From: CBDHDJ01 sp965261645
Lineage (GTDB): Bacteria > Pseudomonadota > Alphaproteobacteria > SHVV01
DNA: 64,000 nt
Direction: 5' to 3'
Assembly (NCBI GenBank): GCA_965261645.1
Contig: CBDHDJ010000004.1
Coordinates: 124,001 to 188,000 of the forward strand
The notes under the pieces are model-generated. The model made no database searches and was not told the origin of the DNA. It was given only the letters and a program-made list of their open reading frames with translations. This document shows positions 9,251 through 18,045 of this stretch, one piece after another. Position 1 is the first letter of the stretch. Each line of letters starts with the position of its first letter. Position numbers and translations under genes: made by a program.

Positions 9251-9973
9251 CTAGCGCAGCGCCATCCGCGTAAACGTCGTCGACGGGCGTTCGCGCAAAT
9301 GACCCGAGAGGCGAAATTCGATGCGGCGCGAGACGAAGACGATCACATAGGTCATGGCGAGGTAGATCAAACCCGCCGCGATGTAGAGCTTATAGGGCTC
9401 GAAACTGCGCGCCACGATGACGCGGGCGACGCCGGTCAGGTCCATGAGCGTGATGATCGACACCAGCGAACTCGCCTGCAGCAGAAGGACGACCTCGTTG
9501 GTGTAGGCGGGCAGCGCCAGACGGAAGGCCTTGGGCAGCACGATGCGCCGGTACAGAAGCCCGCCGGACATGCCGCAGGCGCGGGCCGCCTCGATCTCAC
9601 CATGGGGCACGCCCTGGATCGCACCGCGCAGAATCTCCGCCGTATAGGCCATGGTGTTGAGGGTGAGCGCGAGCACGGCGCAGAAATAGGCCTCGCGGAA
9701 GAAGACCCAGAGCCCGACATCGTCGAACGCGGGCTGGAACTGACCGCTGCCGTAATAGATGAGGAAGATCTGCACCAAAAGCGGTGTGCCGCGGAAATAG
9801 AAGATGTAGCCATAGGCGGGCATCCACAGGAAAGGATTGCGCGACACCCGCATGAGCGCCAGCGGCACCGCGAGACAGAGCCCGATAGCGACACTGAGCG
9901 CGGTGATCTCGATGGTGAGGAGCGCACCCCCGAGAAGGCGGGGCAGGCTCGTCCAGACGATCTCGAGATCCAC
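9251..9973 (-). CDS. Polar amino-acid ABC transporter permease (HisM/ArtM type)
   Basis: 240 residues, about five hydrophobic spans, with the permease EAA-type loop EAARACGMSGGLLYRRIVLP near residues 144-163 that contacts the ATPase. Pairs with the permease ending 3 bases upstream to make the heterodimeric membrane channel of a histidine/arginine/ornithine-type importer. The four-gene order is ATPase, binding protein, permease, permease. A 525-residue plus-strand reading frame overlapping this region is a GC-rich shadow and was not called. Confidence 0.92.
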   Translation of the reverse strand: MDLEIVWTSLPRLLGGALLTIEITALSVAIGLCLAVPLALMRVSRNPFLWMPAYGYIFYFRGTPLLVQIFLIYYGSGQFQPAFDDVGLWVFFREAYFCAVLALTLNTMAYTAEILRGAIQGVPHGEIEAARACGMSGGLLYRRIVLPKAFRLALPAYTNEVVLLLQASSLVSIITLMDLTGVARVIVARSFEPYKLYIAAGLIYLAMTYVIVFVSRRIEFRLSGHLRERPSTTFTRMALR

Positions 9974-9976
9974 CGC

Positions 9977-10666
9977 TTACGCCCTCCTGACGCCGCGCGC
10001 CGCCCAGCTCTCGGCGCGCTGCTGGATGGCCATCGAGGCGACGGTGATCGCGAGGTAGATCAGCGAGGCCATGAAAAAGAACGTGAACGGCAGCTTGGTC
10101 GAGCGCGCGGCGATGTCGGCGTTGCGCATCAACTCGCTGAGCTGGATCACCGAGATCAGCGCCGTCGCCTTGATCAGAATGAGCCAGACATTGCCAAGGC
10201 CGGGCAGCGCGAACCGCCACATCTGGGGCAACATGATGCGGCGGAAGACAAGCGCCCGGCTCATGCCGACGGCCTGGGCGGCCTCCATCTGGCCCTTGGG
10301 CACCGCGAGGAACGCGCCGCGGAACACCTCGGCGGCGAACGCGCCGTAGATGAAGCCGATGGTGAGCACGCCAGCGATGAACGGATTGACGTCGATGATC
10401 ACGTCATATCCCCAGCTTGCCAGGATCTCCTGGATCGCCGTCGGCACACCGTAATAAACCAGCAGGATGAGCAAAAGCTCGGGCACGCCGCGGATCACGG
10501 TGGTGTAGGTATTGGCCACCCCGCGCGCCGCACCCGACCGGGACAGTTTCCCCCACGCGCCGATGAGGCCGAGGACGAGCGCGACCACCATGGCGCAGAT
10601 GCCGACGAGAATCGTGAGCTGGACGCCGTCCCACAGCATCCAGCCATACCCTCTGAGATCAATCAC
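9977..10666 (-). CDS. Polar amino-acid ABC transporter permease (HisQ/ArtQ type)
   Basis: 229 residues. The open frame extends far upstream, to 10954, but homology-like sequence begins at VIDLRGYGWMLWDGVQLT, so the GTG at 10666 was taken as the start; GGCGAGG lies upstream. Several hydrophobic spans and the ATPase-contact loop MEAAQAVGMSRALVFRRIML are present. The first residues of the next permease follow after 3 bases, and the binding protein ends 88 bases upstream. Second half of the importer channel. Confidence 0.9.
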   Translation of the reverse strand: MIDLRGYGWMLWDGVQLTILVGICAMVVALVLGLIGAWGKLSRSGAARGVANTYTTVIRGVPELLLILLVYYGVPTAIQEILASWGYDVIIDVNPFIAGVLTIGFIYGAFAAEVFRGAFLAVPKGQMEAAQAVGMSRALVFRRIMLPQMWRFALPGLGNVWLILIKATALISVIQLSELMRNADIAARSTKLPFTFFFMASLIYLAITVASMAIQQRAESWAARGVRRA

Positions 10667-10754
10667 CGCCGGGCGGCCTCGCCGATAGCGGGTCCACAAA
10701 TGCGACCGGGCGCCCCCAGCTATCGCCGGCGCCCGGCCGGTCCCGATGCGGTCC

Positions 10755-11534
10755 TCAGTCGCCGTAAACGTCAAAGTCGAAGTATTTGTCGTTGATCTTC
10801 TGATACGTCCCGTCCGCGCGAATCTGGGCGATGGCATCATTGAGCATCTGCACGAGCTCTGTATCCGCCTTGCGCACGGCGATACCCGCTCCATCACCGA
10901 ACCAGCGCGGATCGGTGAAGTCCGGGCCGACATACTCGGCGTTCTGGCCCGCATCGGTGTTCAACAGGCCCTCGAGAAGCGCCACCGAATCGGCGAGCAA
11001 CAGATCGACGCGGCCCGCCGCGAAGTCCATATTCGCCTCATCCTGCGTGGGGTAGGCTTTGATCTCGACGATGTCGCCGTAATTGTCACGCAGGAAATTC
11101 TCGTGGATGGTGGCGCGCTGCACGCCGACGGTCTTGCCGCGGAGGCCGGCATCGTTGATCTCGATGTTCGAGCCCTTCTTGCGCACGAATTTGGCCGGCG
11201 TAGTGTAGTACTTCTGCGAGAAGTTGACCTTCTTCTTGCGCTCCTCGGTGATCGACATCGAGGCGATGATGGTGTCGTACTTCTTGGCGAGAAGACCGGG
11301 GATGATGCCGTCCCAGTCCTGCGTGACCCAGATGCAGCTTGCCTTCATCGCATCACACAGCGCGTTGCCGATATCGATGTCGAAACCCTGTAGCTTGCCG
11401 CCGGGATCGATGTAGTTGAACGGCGGGTAAGCCCCTTCGGTGCCCATTCGGACGGTCTTGATCTCGGCCTGGGCCGCATTGACGGCCAGGCTCAAGATGA
11501 TGGTCGCCGCGAAGGCGACGAGAAATTTCTTCAT
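10755..11534 (-). CDS. Periplasmic amino-acid-binding protein of the ABC importer
   Basis: 259 residues with a signal peptide (MKKFLVAFAATIILSLAVNAAQA, cut after AQA). The mature start reads IKTVRMGTEGAYPPFNY, followed by GFDIDIGNALC and WDGIIPGLLAKKYDTIIASM, the classic HisJ/ArgT-type family-3 binding fold. The motif set suggests a cationic or polar amino acid, but ligand choice is not readable. It lies between its ATPase gene (60 bases upstream) and the two permeases. Confidence 0.92.
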   Translation of the reverse strand: MKKFLVAFAATIILSLAVNAAQAEIKTVRMGTEGAYPPFNYIDPGGKLQGFDIDIGNALCDAMKASCIWVTQDWDGIIPGLLAKKYDTIIASMSITEERKKKVNFSQKYYTTPAKFVRKKGSNIEINDAGLRGKTVGVQRATIHENFLRDNYGDIVEIKAYPTQDEANMDFAAGRVDLLLADSVALLEGLLNTDAGQNAEYVGPDFTDPRWFGDGAGIAVRKADTELVQMLNDAIAQIRADGTYQKINDKYFDFDVYGD

Positions 11535-11594
11535 GATGTTATTCCCTGCATCCTGTTTTCACGTTGAACCGGGAGCGCGTGCGCCCCGGCTTGG

Positions 11595-12368
11595 TCACCA
11601 GGTACGAGACAGAAACTGCGTCAAACGCTCCGAATCCGGGTTGTCGAAAACTTGTGCCGGAGGTCCCTGCTCCTCGATACGGCCCTCATGCAGGAACACC
11701 GCCTCGGAGGAGACCTCCCGGGCAAAACCCATCTCATGGGTCACAATTAGCATGGTCCGACCCTCGTCAGCCAGGTCGCGGATCACCTTCAAGACCTCGC
11801 CGACGAGCTCGGGATCGAGCGCCGAGGTTGGTTCGTCGAACAACATCACGTCCGGCTCCATCGCGAGCGCGCGCGCGATCGCGGCGCGCTGCGCCTGGCC
11901 GCCCGACAGGTGTACCGGAAAATGATCAAGCTTATCGCCGAGTCCGACCTTGTCCAAGAGCGCGCCCGCATGCTCGATCGCCTGGGCTTTGGGCACTTTG
12001 AGCACGTGGACCGGCGCTTCGATCACGTTTTCGAGCACGGTGAGGTGAGTCCACAGGTTGAACTGCTGGAACACCATGCCGAGGCGGGTGCGGATGCGAT
12101 CGACCTGGCCGCGATCGCAGGCCACCGGCGCACCGCGCCGGTCGCAGGTCGTGCGGATGAGCTCGCCACGCACATAAACCTCGCCTGCGTCGGGCATCTC
12201 GAGCAGGTTGATGCAGCGCAGAAACGTGCTCTTGCCGGAGCCGCTGGCGCCCAGAAGCGAGATGACATCGCGCTCGTTGGCGGTGAGCGATACGCCTTTG
12301 AGGACCTCGAGCGGGCCGAACCGCTTGTGGAGGTCCTTGACGATCAGGGCCGGTTCCGTCTGGGTCAT
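11595..12368 (-). CDS. Polar amino-acid ABC transporter ATP-binding protein (HisP type)
   Basis: 257 residues. Walker A GASGSGKST near residue 37, Q-loop in MVFQQFNLW, signature LSGGQAQR near 154, Walker B VMLFDEPTSALD near 174 and switch His in IVTHEMGFA. First gene of the importer operon on the minus strand; the operon continues through the binding protein and both permeases and perhaps the alpha/beta hydrolase. A tyrosine-degradation operon ends 136 bases upstream with a terminator between, so the importer is probably transcribed on its own. Confidence 0.93.
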   Translation of the reverse strand: MTQTEPALIVKDLHKRFGPLEVLKGVSLTANERDVISLLGASGSGKSTFLRCINLLEMPDAGEVYVRGELIRTTCDRRGAPVACDRGQVDRIRTRLGMVFQQFNLWTHLTVLENVIEAPVHVLKVPKAQAIEHAGALLDKVGLGDKLDHFPVHLSGGQAQRAAIARALAMEPDVMLFDEPTSALDPELVGEVLKVIRDLADEGRTMLIVTHEMGFAREVSSEAVFLHEGRIEEQGPPAQVFDNPDSERLTQFLSRTW

Positions 12369-12445
12369 GGGCGGGCAGTGTCCCCGCGACAGGATTATTC
12401 CTTTAATCCAAAAAGGTTAACGGGCTTTCGGGGTTGCGGCAAAGC

Positions 12446-12473
12446 AAAAGGGCGCCGCCGCGCGGGCGGCCCG
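12446..12473 (-). terminator. Probable Rho-independent terminator after phhA
   Basis: Read on the minus strand, an imperfect GC-rich hairpin (GGGCCGCC ... GGCGGCGCCC) is followed by TTTT at 12449-12446. It lies 30-60 bases past the phhA stop and before the ABC importer start, so it would end the hpd-hmgA-FAH-phhA transcript. Confidence 0.5.
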
Positions 12474-12504
12474 GGCCCGGGCGAAAAGAGCCGATGGGGT
12501 TTGG

Positions 12505-13353
12505 TCAGGACGCGGACGTCGGGCGGCCGCGGCCGCGGTGGAGAACGTGGTCGGCGGGTATCACATCGCCGGTTGTGAGGTCCGCCATCGTCTTGAGCTT
12601 CTCGTAGATCGGCGTGAAATCGGGATAGGTCGCCTCGAACAGCTGCTCGAAGCTGTCGATGATGAAATAGACCTCCTGATAGTCGTCGATGCGATAAGCG
12701 GTTCGCATCACGCGCATGAGATCGAAGGCGATGCGGTTGGGCGCCTCGCTCTCCAGGCAATAGACCGATTCGCCCTTCGAAGAAACGATGCCCGAGCCGT
12801 AGATTCGCAGACCCTCCGGGCGGCGGATCAGCCCGAATTCGACGGTGTACCAGTAAAGCCGGGCGAGGGTGGGCAGGCTTTCGAGGCGGAGCGCCTTCAA
12901 GCCGCCGCGGCCATAAGCCTGCATGTAATCGGCGAACACCGGGTTCATCAGCATAGGCACATGGCCGTAGATGTCATGGAAGACATCGGGCTCCTGCAGA
13001 TAGTCGAGCTGTTCGCGCCGGCGGATGAAACAGGTCGAGGGAAAGCGCCGGTTGGCGAGATGCTCGAAGAACACATCGTCCGGCACCAGCCCGGGCACGG
13101 CGACGATCCGCCAACCCGTGGCGCGATCGAGGAGGTCGTTCAGCCGGCGGAAATCAGGGATATGATCGGCGGCGACGCCGAGGCCCACAAGGCCGGCAAG
13201 GAACTCGGGCGCCGCACGATCCCGCAAGATGGCCGCCTGACGGTGGAAGAGGTCGCGCCAGATCGCGTGCTCCTCACCCCCATACGCCTTCCAGTCCTGC
13301 TCGATGGTGTGATCGGCCCGCGCCGGCTCCTTTGCCATCGCCGCCATCGTCAC
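12505..13353 (-). CDS. phhA: Phenylalanine 4-monooxygenase
   Basis: 282 residues. Pterin- and iron-dependent hydroxylation of L-phenylalanine to L-tyrosine, feeding the homogentisate route. The iron site is visible: PDVFHDIYGHVPML near residues 126-139 supplies two His and YWYTVEFGL near 169 supplies the Glu. Length fits bacterial enzymes (about 260-300). The start overlaps the preceding FAH-family stop by 4 bases (ATGA), indicating translational coupling. It is the last gene of a four-gene minus-strand operon with hpd at the front. No pterin carbinolamine dehydratase gene is nearby. Confidence 0.95.
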   Translation of the reverse strand: MTMAAMAKEPARADHTIEQDWKAYGGEEHAIWRDLFHRQAAILRDRAAPEFLAGLVGLGVAADHIPDFRRLNDLLDRATGWRIVAVPGLVPDDVFFEHLANRRFPSTCFIRRREQLDYLQEPDVFHDIYGHVPMLMNPVFADYMQAYGRGGLKALRLESLPTLARLYWYTVEFGLIRRPEGLRIYGSGIVSSKGESVYCLESEAPNRIAFDLMRVMRTAYRIDDYQEVYFIIDSFEQLFEATYPDFTPIYEKLKTMADLTTGDVIPADHVLHRGRGRPTSAS

Positions 13354-14363
13354 GCCCCCGCGGCGGACGCCGCCGCTATGGCAGCGCTTTCATAGCGCGT
13401 GACGGTCTGATCGATGGCGCCGAAAAGCGATTGCCCGCTCTCGTCGAGCATCTCGATTCTCACCTGGTCGCCAAAGCGCATAAAGGGGGTCCGGGGCGCA
13501 CCATGATCGATGGTCTCGAGTGCACGGCGCTCGGCGAGGCAGGCCGAGCCCCGCGCCCGATCGCGGTTGGAGACCGTGCCCGAGCCGATGATCGTGCCGG
13601 TAACAAGATGCCTTGTCTTGGCGGCATGGGCGATCAACGCGGGAAAATCGAAGGCCATGTCGGCACCGGCGTCCGGCGTCCCGAAGATCTCGCCGTTATA
13701 GGTAATGCGAAGCGCGAGATGGAGTTTGCCGCCGTCCCATGCCTCGCCCAACTCGTCCGGCGTGACCGCGACCGGCGAGAAGCTCGTCGCGGGTTTGGAT
13801 TGGAAGAAGCCGAACCCCTTGGCGATCTCCTCCGGGATCAGATGGCGGAAGGAGACGTCGTTCGCCAGCATGACGAGCAGGATGTGCGCGCTCGCCTCGG
13901 AAGGCGCGATGCCCATCGGCACATCGCCGGTCACGACGGCGATTTCGGCTTCGAAATCAATGCCGTGATCCTCGCTCGCAACCGCGATATCGTCACGGGG
14001 CCCGAGAAATCCATCCGAGCCGCCCTGATACATCAGGGGATCGTGGCGCAGGCTCTCGGGCAGCTCGGCACCGCGCGCCCGGCGCACGAGTTCGGCATGG
14101 TGGAGGTAGGCGCTGCCATCGGCCCATTGGTATGCGCGCGGCAGGGGCGCAGCGCAGTTGATCGGATCGAAGGGAAATGCGTCGTCGAGGTTTCCCGCTG
14201 CCAGGCTCGCCGCGGTCTCCTGCAACGCCGGGCGGTGCGTTGGCCAATCATCGAGCGCCGCCTGAAGCGTCGCGACGCCCGGGGCCTCGACCGCGTGCTC
14301 GAGATCCCGGCTCACGACGATAAGCCGGCCGTAGCGGCCGTGCTTGAGGGACGCGAGTTTCAT
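13350..14363 (-). CDS. Fumarylacetoacetate hydrolase family protein (probable fumarylacetoacetase)
   Basis: 337 residues of FAH fold. The metal ligands lie in EDHGIDFEAEIAVVTGDVP near residues 130-150 (two Glu and an Asp), and the downstream FFQSKP and GTIIGSGTVSN segments match the family. In this operon it should split fumarylacetoacetate (or maleylacetoacetate directly) to fumarate and acetoacetate, the last step of homogentisate breakdown. It is of the shorter bacterial type, not the 420-residue eukaryotic-like fahA. No maleylacetoacetate isomerase gene is in the operon. Starts 6 bases after hmgA and overlaps phhA by 4. Confidence 0.88.
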   Translation of the reverse strand: MKLASLKHGRYGRLIVVSRDLEHAVEAPGVATLQAALDDWPTHRPALQETAASLAAGNLDDAFPFDPINCAAPLPRAYQWADGSAYLHHAELVRRARGAELPESLRHDPLMYQGGSDGFLGPRDDIAVASEDHGIDFEAEIAVVTGDVPMGIAPSEASAHILLVMLANDVSFRHLIPEEIAKGFGFFQSKPATSFSPVAVTPDELGEAWDGGKLHLALRITYNGEIFGTPDAGADMAFDFPALIAHAAKTRHLVTGTIIGSGTVSNRDRARGSACLAERRALETIDHGAPRTPFMRFGDQVRIEMLDESGQSLFGAIDQTVTRYESAAIAAASAAGA

Positions 14364-14369
14364 CGCCCG

Positions 14370-15515
14370 TTACTCCGCCGCCGAGCGCGCCTCCGCGGCA
14401 CCCCAGGACTCGACGTAATCCGGCCATTCAACGGCCTCGGCGGCGGGCCGCACATCGAGCGCATCGCGCGCATCGATCATCACCGCGACCTCGTCGGTAT
14501 CTTTCTTGGCGCCGTGGGCGCCGGCGGCGAAGGCTTTGGGGTGGGGCCCGTGAGTCACGCCGGCGGGATGCAGCGTGATCATGCCGGGATGGATGTTGTC
14601 GCGGCTGAAGAACGAGCCGCGGTGGTAAAAGATCAACTCGTCGTAATCGTCGTTGTTGTGAAAGAACGGCACCTTGAGCGCGCCGGGATCGCTTTCCATT
14701 GGCCGCGGCGTGAAGGTGCAGACGACGAAACGGTCCGCCGTGAACGTCGTGTGGGCCGACGGCGGCAGATGATAGCGATGGCTCATCAGCGGCCGGATGT
14801 CGCGCCAGTTGAGCTTGACGGGCGTGAGCGATCCCTTCCAGCCCACCGCATCGAGGGGGTTGAAGGGGTAGGTGACGGTCGAGAGCTCCCCGCGGCGCTT
14901 GACGACGACGCGCCAGCTTGATTCGTCCTGTTGGGCGCGGAACGCTTCATCGATGCGGGGCGTCTCCAGAACGGCCGGATCGAACACCGCGTGATCGCCG
15001 ACGAGACCCCTGTCGGGCAGGGCGAAGCCTGCATTTGTCGCCTCGATCAGCAGGAGCGTGGAGCGCCCCGCCGGTTCCACGCGCCACATCGTGCCACGGG
15101 GGATCAGCACGTAATCGCCCTCGCGGTAGGCGAGGTGCCCGTAATCGCAGAACAGGGCGCCTTGGCCCTCATGAACGAACAGGAGATCGTCACCGTCTCC
15201 GTTACGCACGAGATGATCGGTCCGGGCGTCCGTCTGCCATAGCCGAATGCTCGCGTGCGCGTTGCCGAACAGTCCGGCGGCCCGCCACGGGCTCGCGTGC
15301 CGGGCTTCGATCTTCGCCGTATCGAAGGCGCGCGGGCGAAGCGGCCCCTCCCATGCGGTCCAGCCCGCCGGCGCGTGCCTGTGATACATGTGCGTGGCCG
15401 CGCCGAAAAAGCCCTCGCGGCCAAGCTCGCGCTCGAACGTGCCCTTCGGTAGATCGGCGTGGGCCTGACGCGAGGCCTCGCCTTCGATTCGCGGCAGTGA
15501 GATTCCCCGTTTCAT
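14370..15515 (-). CDS. hmgA: Homogentisate 1,2-dioxygenase
   Basis: 381 residues of the cupin-fold ring-cleaving dioxygenase, opening homogentisate to maleylacetoacetate. Visible: HRHAPAGW near residue 45, the cupin segment LLFVHEGQGALFCDYGH near 110, and the iron-site region YDELIFYHRGSFF (Glu) with HPAGVTHGPHPKAF (His) near 275-310. It is shorter than the 430-440-residue enzymes of pseudomonads and mammals but matches the compact form found in many proteobacteria. Overlaps the hpd stop by 4 bases. Confidence 0.9.
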   Translation of the reverse strand: MKRGISLPRIEGEASRQAHADLPKGTFERELGREGFFGAATHMYHRHAPAGWTAWEGPLRPRAFDTAKIEARHASPWRAAGLFGNAHASIRLWQTDARTDHLVRNGDGDDLLFVHEGQGALFCDYGHLAYREGDYVLIPRGTMWRVEPAGRSTLLLIEATNAGFALPDRGLVGDHAVFDPAVLETPRIDEAFRAQQDESSWRVVVKRRGELSTVTYPFNPLDAVGWKGSLTPVKLNWRDIRPLMSHRYHLPPSAHTTFTADRFVVCTFTPRPMESDPGALKVPFFHNNDDYDELIFYHRGSFFSRDNIHPGMITLHPAGVTHGPHPKAFAAGAHGAKKDTDEVAVMIDARDALDVRPAAEAVEWPDYVESWGAAEARSAAE

Positions 15516-16573
15516 GCCTTCAGTACCCCCCGGCGGATCTGATCCTGCTCCATCGATTCGAAGAGCGCTTGGAAATTGCCCTCGCCGAAACCTTCATCGC
15601 CCTTGCGTTCGATGATCTCGAAAAAGATCGGGCCGATGACGTTCTCGGTGAAAATTTGCAGGAGGAGCCCGCGGCCCTCGGCCGGCGCGCCGTCGATCAG
15701 GATGTGGTCTTGGCGGAGCCGCGCGACGTCCTCGCCGTGGCCCGGCAGGCGGGCATCGATCATCTCGAAATAGGTGTCGGGGGTCTGTTGGAAGCGCAGG
15801 CCGCGCTCGCGCAGGCTCTCGACCACCGCGAAGATTCCTGACGTGCCGAGCGCGATGTGCTGGATGCCCTCGCCCTTGTAGGCGTCGAGATATTCGGCGA
15901 TTTGCGATCTGTCATCGGCCGATTCGTTGATCGGAATGCGGATCTTGCCGCACGGGCTCGTCATGGCGCGGCTCGCCAGGCCGGTGAGCTGCCCTTTGAT
16001 GTCGAAGTGGCGAATCTCGCGAAACCCGAAAAGACGCTCATAGAACTCGGCCCACACGTTCATGCGACCCTGGTAGACGTTGTGGGTGACGTGATCGATG
16101 GTGGCCAGGCCCTGGCCGTGCGGATGGGGCTCGGCGCCGTCGATGGGCGCGAAATCGACGTCGTAGATGGTTTGATCACCGTAGCGGTCGACGAGATAGA
16201 TGAGGCTGCCGCCGATGCCTTCGATGGCCGGGATGTTGAGCTCCATCGGCCCCGGCGTGCCCGCGACCGGCTTGGCGCCGAGCTCGATGGCCCGGGCGTG
16301 GGCCCGGCTCGCATCCTCGACGCGGAACGCCATGGCGCACACCGAGGGGCCGTGCACCCGGGCGAAGGCCTGGGCGAAGCTGTCGGGCTCGGCATTGACG
16401 ATGAAATTGATATCGCCCTGGCGATTGAGGGTGACATTCTTGGAACGATGCCGGGCGAGTGCACGGAAGCCGAGGCGCTCGAAAAGCGCGCTGAGCTGGC
16501 TTACGTCGGGCGCCGTGTATTCGATGAATTCGAATCCGTCGGTGCTCATCGGGTTGTCGAAGAGATCCGCCAT
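15512..16573 (-). CDS. hpd: 4-hydroxyphenylpyruvate dioxygenase
   Basis: 353 residues, two vicinal-oxygen-chelate domains. Converts 4-hydroxyphenylpyruvate to homogentisate. Iron ligands: His in TIDHVTHNV near residue 157, His in GIQHIALGT near 238 and Glu in GPIFFEIIERKG near 316. The C-terminal QRNEAF-like gate region is represented by EGNFQALFESME. First gene of the operon; its upstream region (16574-16708) carries two palindromic operators shared with the divergent marR gene. RBS is unremarkable. Confidence 0.94.
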   Translation of the reverse strand: MADLFDNPMSTDGFEFIEYTAPDVSQLSALFERLGFRALARHRSKNVTLNRQGDINFIVNAEPDSFAQAFARVHGPSVCAMAFRVEDASRAHARAIELGAKPVAGTPGPMELNIPAIEGIGGSLIYLVDRYGDQTIYDVDFAPIDGAEPHPHGQGLATIDHVTHNVYQGRMNVWAEFYERLFGFREIRHFDIKGQLTGLASRAMTSPCGKIRIPINESADDRSQIAEYLDAYKGEGIQHIALGTSGIFAVVESLRERGLRFQQTPDTYFEMIDARLPGHGEDVARLRQDHILIDGAPAEGRGLLLQIFTENVIGPIFFEIIERKGDEGFGEGNFQALFESMEQDQIRRGVLKA

Positions 16574-16645
16574 CGCTCTGCCTCTTTGGCTGGGTGCCGC
16601 GCACGCCCGGCGCGGCCGTCAATCGAGCGCCGGCCGGCGCTTGAA

Positions 16646-16685
16646 AGTTTCGTTTGCAACTGTTAATATAGTTTCAATTGCAACT
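16646..16685. promoter_or_regulatory. Two tandem 16-bp palindromic operators between hpd and marR
   Basis: AGTTTCGTTTGCAACT (16646-16661) and AGTTTCAATTGCAACT (16670-16685) match at 14 of 16 positions and are spaced exactly 24 bp apart. The second is itself a near-perfect dyad (AGTTxCAATTGxAACT). Placement between divergent marR and hpd genes fits autoregulation and control of tyrosine degradation by the MarR protein. The second site abuts an ATG at 16688, which argues that translation starts at 16709 instead. Confidence 0.65.
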
Positions 16686-16708
16686 AAATGCAAGCGAGAT
16701 CACGGCCT

Positions 16709-17215
16709 ATGACCGAGGAGAGCCCGAGCGAGCGCGCCTCCAACCGCGAAGCGGACGGCTTCGGCGTCCCGCCCGAGAGCCTGGTGTTGAACCTCGAGGC
16801 ATTTCTCCCCTACCGGCTCTCGGTGCTCAGCAACACGATCAGCCGCGCCATCGCCGCCGATTACGCCGAACGCTTCCAGCTCTCGATCCCGGAGTGGCGC
16901 GTGATGGCGGTGCTCCGGCGCTTCCCGGGAATTTCGGCAGCTGAGGTGGCCAGGCGGACGGCGATGGACAAGGTGCGGGTGAGCCGCGCCGTTGCGTCGT
17001 TGATCAGGGCGGGCCGGCTTGAACGCACGACCGATCGCCGTGATCGCCGCCGTTCGGTCCTGCGACTCTCATCCGAAGGGCGGCGCATCTACCGGGAGAT
17101 CGTCCCCTTTGCCTTGCGCCGTGAGCGGCAGCTTTGCGACGTACTCTCCGATAGCGACCGGGCCGATCTTGATCGCCTCCTCGCCAAACTCATGGATCAG
17201 GCGACGGATCTGTAG
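16709..17215 (+). CDS. MarR family transcriptional regulator of the homogentisate pathway
   Basis: 168 residues from the ATG at 16709 (MTEESPSERASN); an in-frame ATG at 16688 touches an operator and lacks a ribosome site. The winged-helix is visible: ISAAEVARRTAMDKVRVSRAV near residues 82-102 (recognition helix) and the wing TTDRRDRRRSVLRLS. Divergent from hpd, so it most likely represses or activates hpd-hmgA-FAH-phhA in response to a pathway intermediate. Its binding sites are probably the two palindromes at 16646-16685. Confidence 0.88.
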   Translation: MTEESPSERASNREADGFGVPPESLVLNLEAFLPYRLSVLSNTISRAIAADYAERFQLSIPEWRVMAVLRRFPGISAAEVARRTAMDKVRVSRAVASLIRAGRLERTTDRRDRRRSVLRLSSEGRRIYREIVPFALRRERQLCDVLSDSDRADLDRLLAKLMDQATDL

Positions 17216-17296
17216 CTCGCCGCGCCACCTCGCCAGACTCGCCGCTTCGCCAGACCCGCCGTGCTACACTCGGCCGATTGAACGGGAGGGGAGATC

Positions 17297-17971
17297 GTGG
17301 GGAAAATCATCAGCTTGACCGCCGAGGACGGCCATGAACTTGCGGCCTATGAGGCGATTTCGTCCGGCGCAGTGAAGGGCCGCATCGTCGTCATTCAGGA
17401 GATCTTCGGCGTCAACCAACACATCCGCAACGTCTGCGACCGGTTCGCGGCAGAGGGTTATCGCGCGGTGGCGCCGGCGCTCTATGACCGCCTCGTACGC
17501 GGCGTCGATCTCGGTTACGACGAGGAGGGGTTCGCACGCGGCCTGCCGCTGCGCCAAGCCCTCGATCCCGAGCGGCTCGACGATGTGCTGCGTGACGTCA
17601 AGGCTGCGGCCGACCAGCTCGGCGGCGCGGGCGAAGCCGGCATCGTTGGCTTTTGCTTCGGCGGTCTGGTGGTCTGGCTCGCCGCCTGCCGCCTCGATCT
17701 CGCCTGTGCGTCGAGCTATTACGGCCGCACCATCGAACAGTATGCCGACGAGGTGCCGCGCTGCCCGACCATCTGCCATTTTGGCGCCAAGGACCAGTCG
17801 ATCCCGCTTGCGGTCTCGGAGGCCGTGCGCGCCAAGCGCCCCGAGGTCGATGTCCATGTCTATGACGCCGACCATGGCTTCGTCTGCGACGAACGCGCGA
17901 GCTACGATGAGGCCGCGGCCGCGGCGGCCAAGGCGCGCACGATGAAGCTCTTCGCCGATAATCTGAGATAA
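17297..17971 (+). CDS. Dienelactone hydrolase family protein
   Basis: 224 residues starting at a GTG with GGGAGGGGAG just upstream. Alpha/beta-hydrolase fold of the dienelactone hydrolase type: VVIQEIFGVNQHIRN near residue 32 (conserved Glu), the nucleophile elbow GFCFGG near 119 with Cys as nucleophile, Asp in HFGAKDQSIP near 170, and His in DADHGFVCDER near 201. Opens dienelactone or related lactones in chlorocatechol-type routes; here the substrate is not known. It stands alone between marR and an MFS transporter on the same strand. Confidence 0.88.
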   Translation: MGKIISLTAEDGHELAAYEAISSGAVKGRIVVIQEIFGVNQHIRNVCDRFAAEGYRAVAPALYDRLVRGVDLGYDEEGFARGLPLRQALDPERLDDVLRDVKAAADQLGGAGEAGIVGFCFGGLVVWLAACRLDLACASSYYGRTIEQYADEVPRCPTICHFGAKDQSIPLAVSEAVRAKRPEVDVHVYDADHGFVCDERASYDEAAAAAAKARTMKLFADNLR

Positions 17972-18045
17972 CTCGGCCATGGACGCATAGACATGCGTTT
18001 ACACGGCGGGACGTCGGCGTCCATATCGGACCAGGAAATCCCGGC

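Noticed and set aside
9218..10795. 525-residue plus-strand reading frame
   Set aside because: It lies opposite two clear ABC permease genes and has low-complexity Arg/Asp/His-rich sequence typical of GC-rich antisense frames.
13332..14921. 529-residue plus-strand reading frame
   Set aside because: Antisense to the FAH-family and hmgA genes, both of which have convincing active-site motifs.
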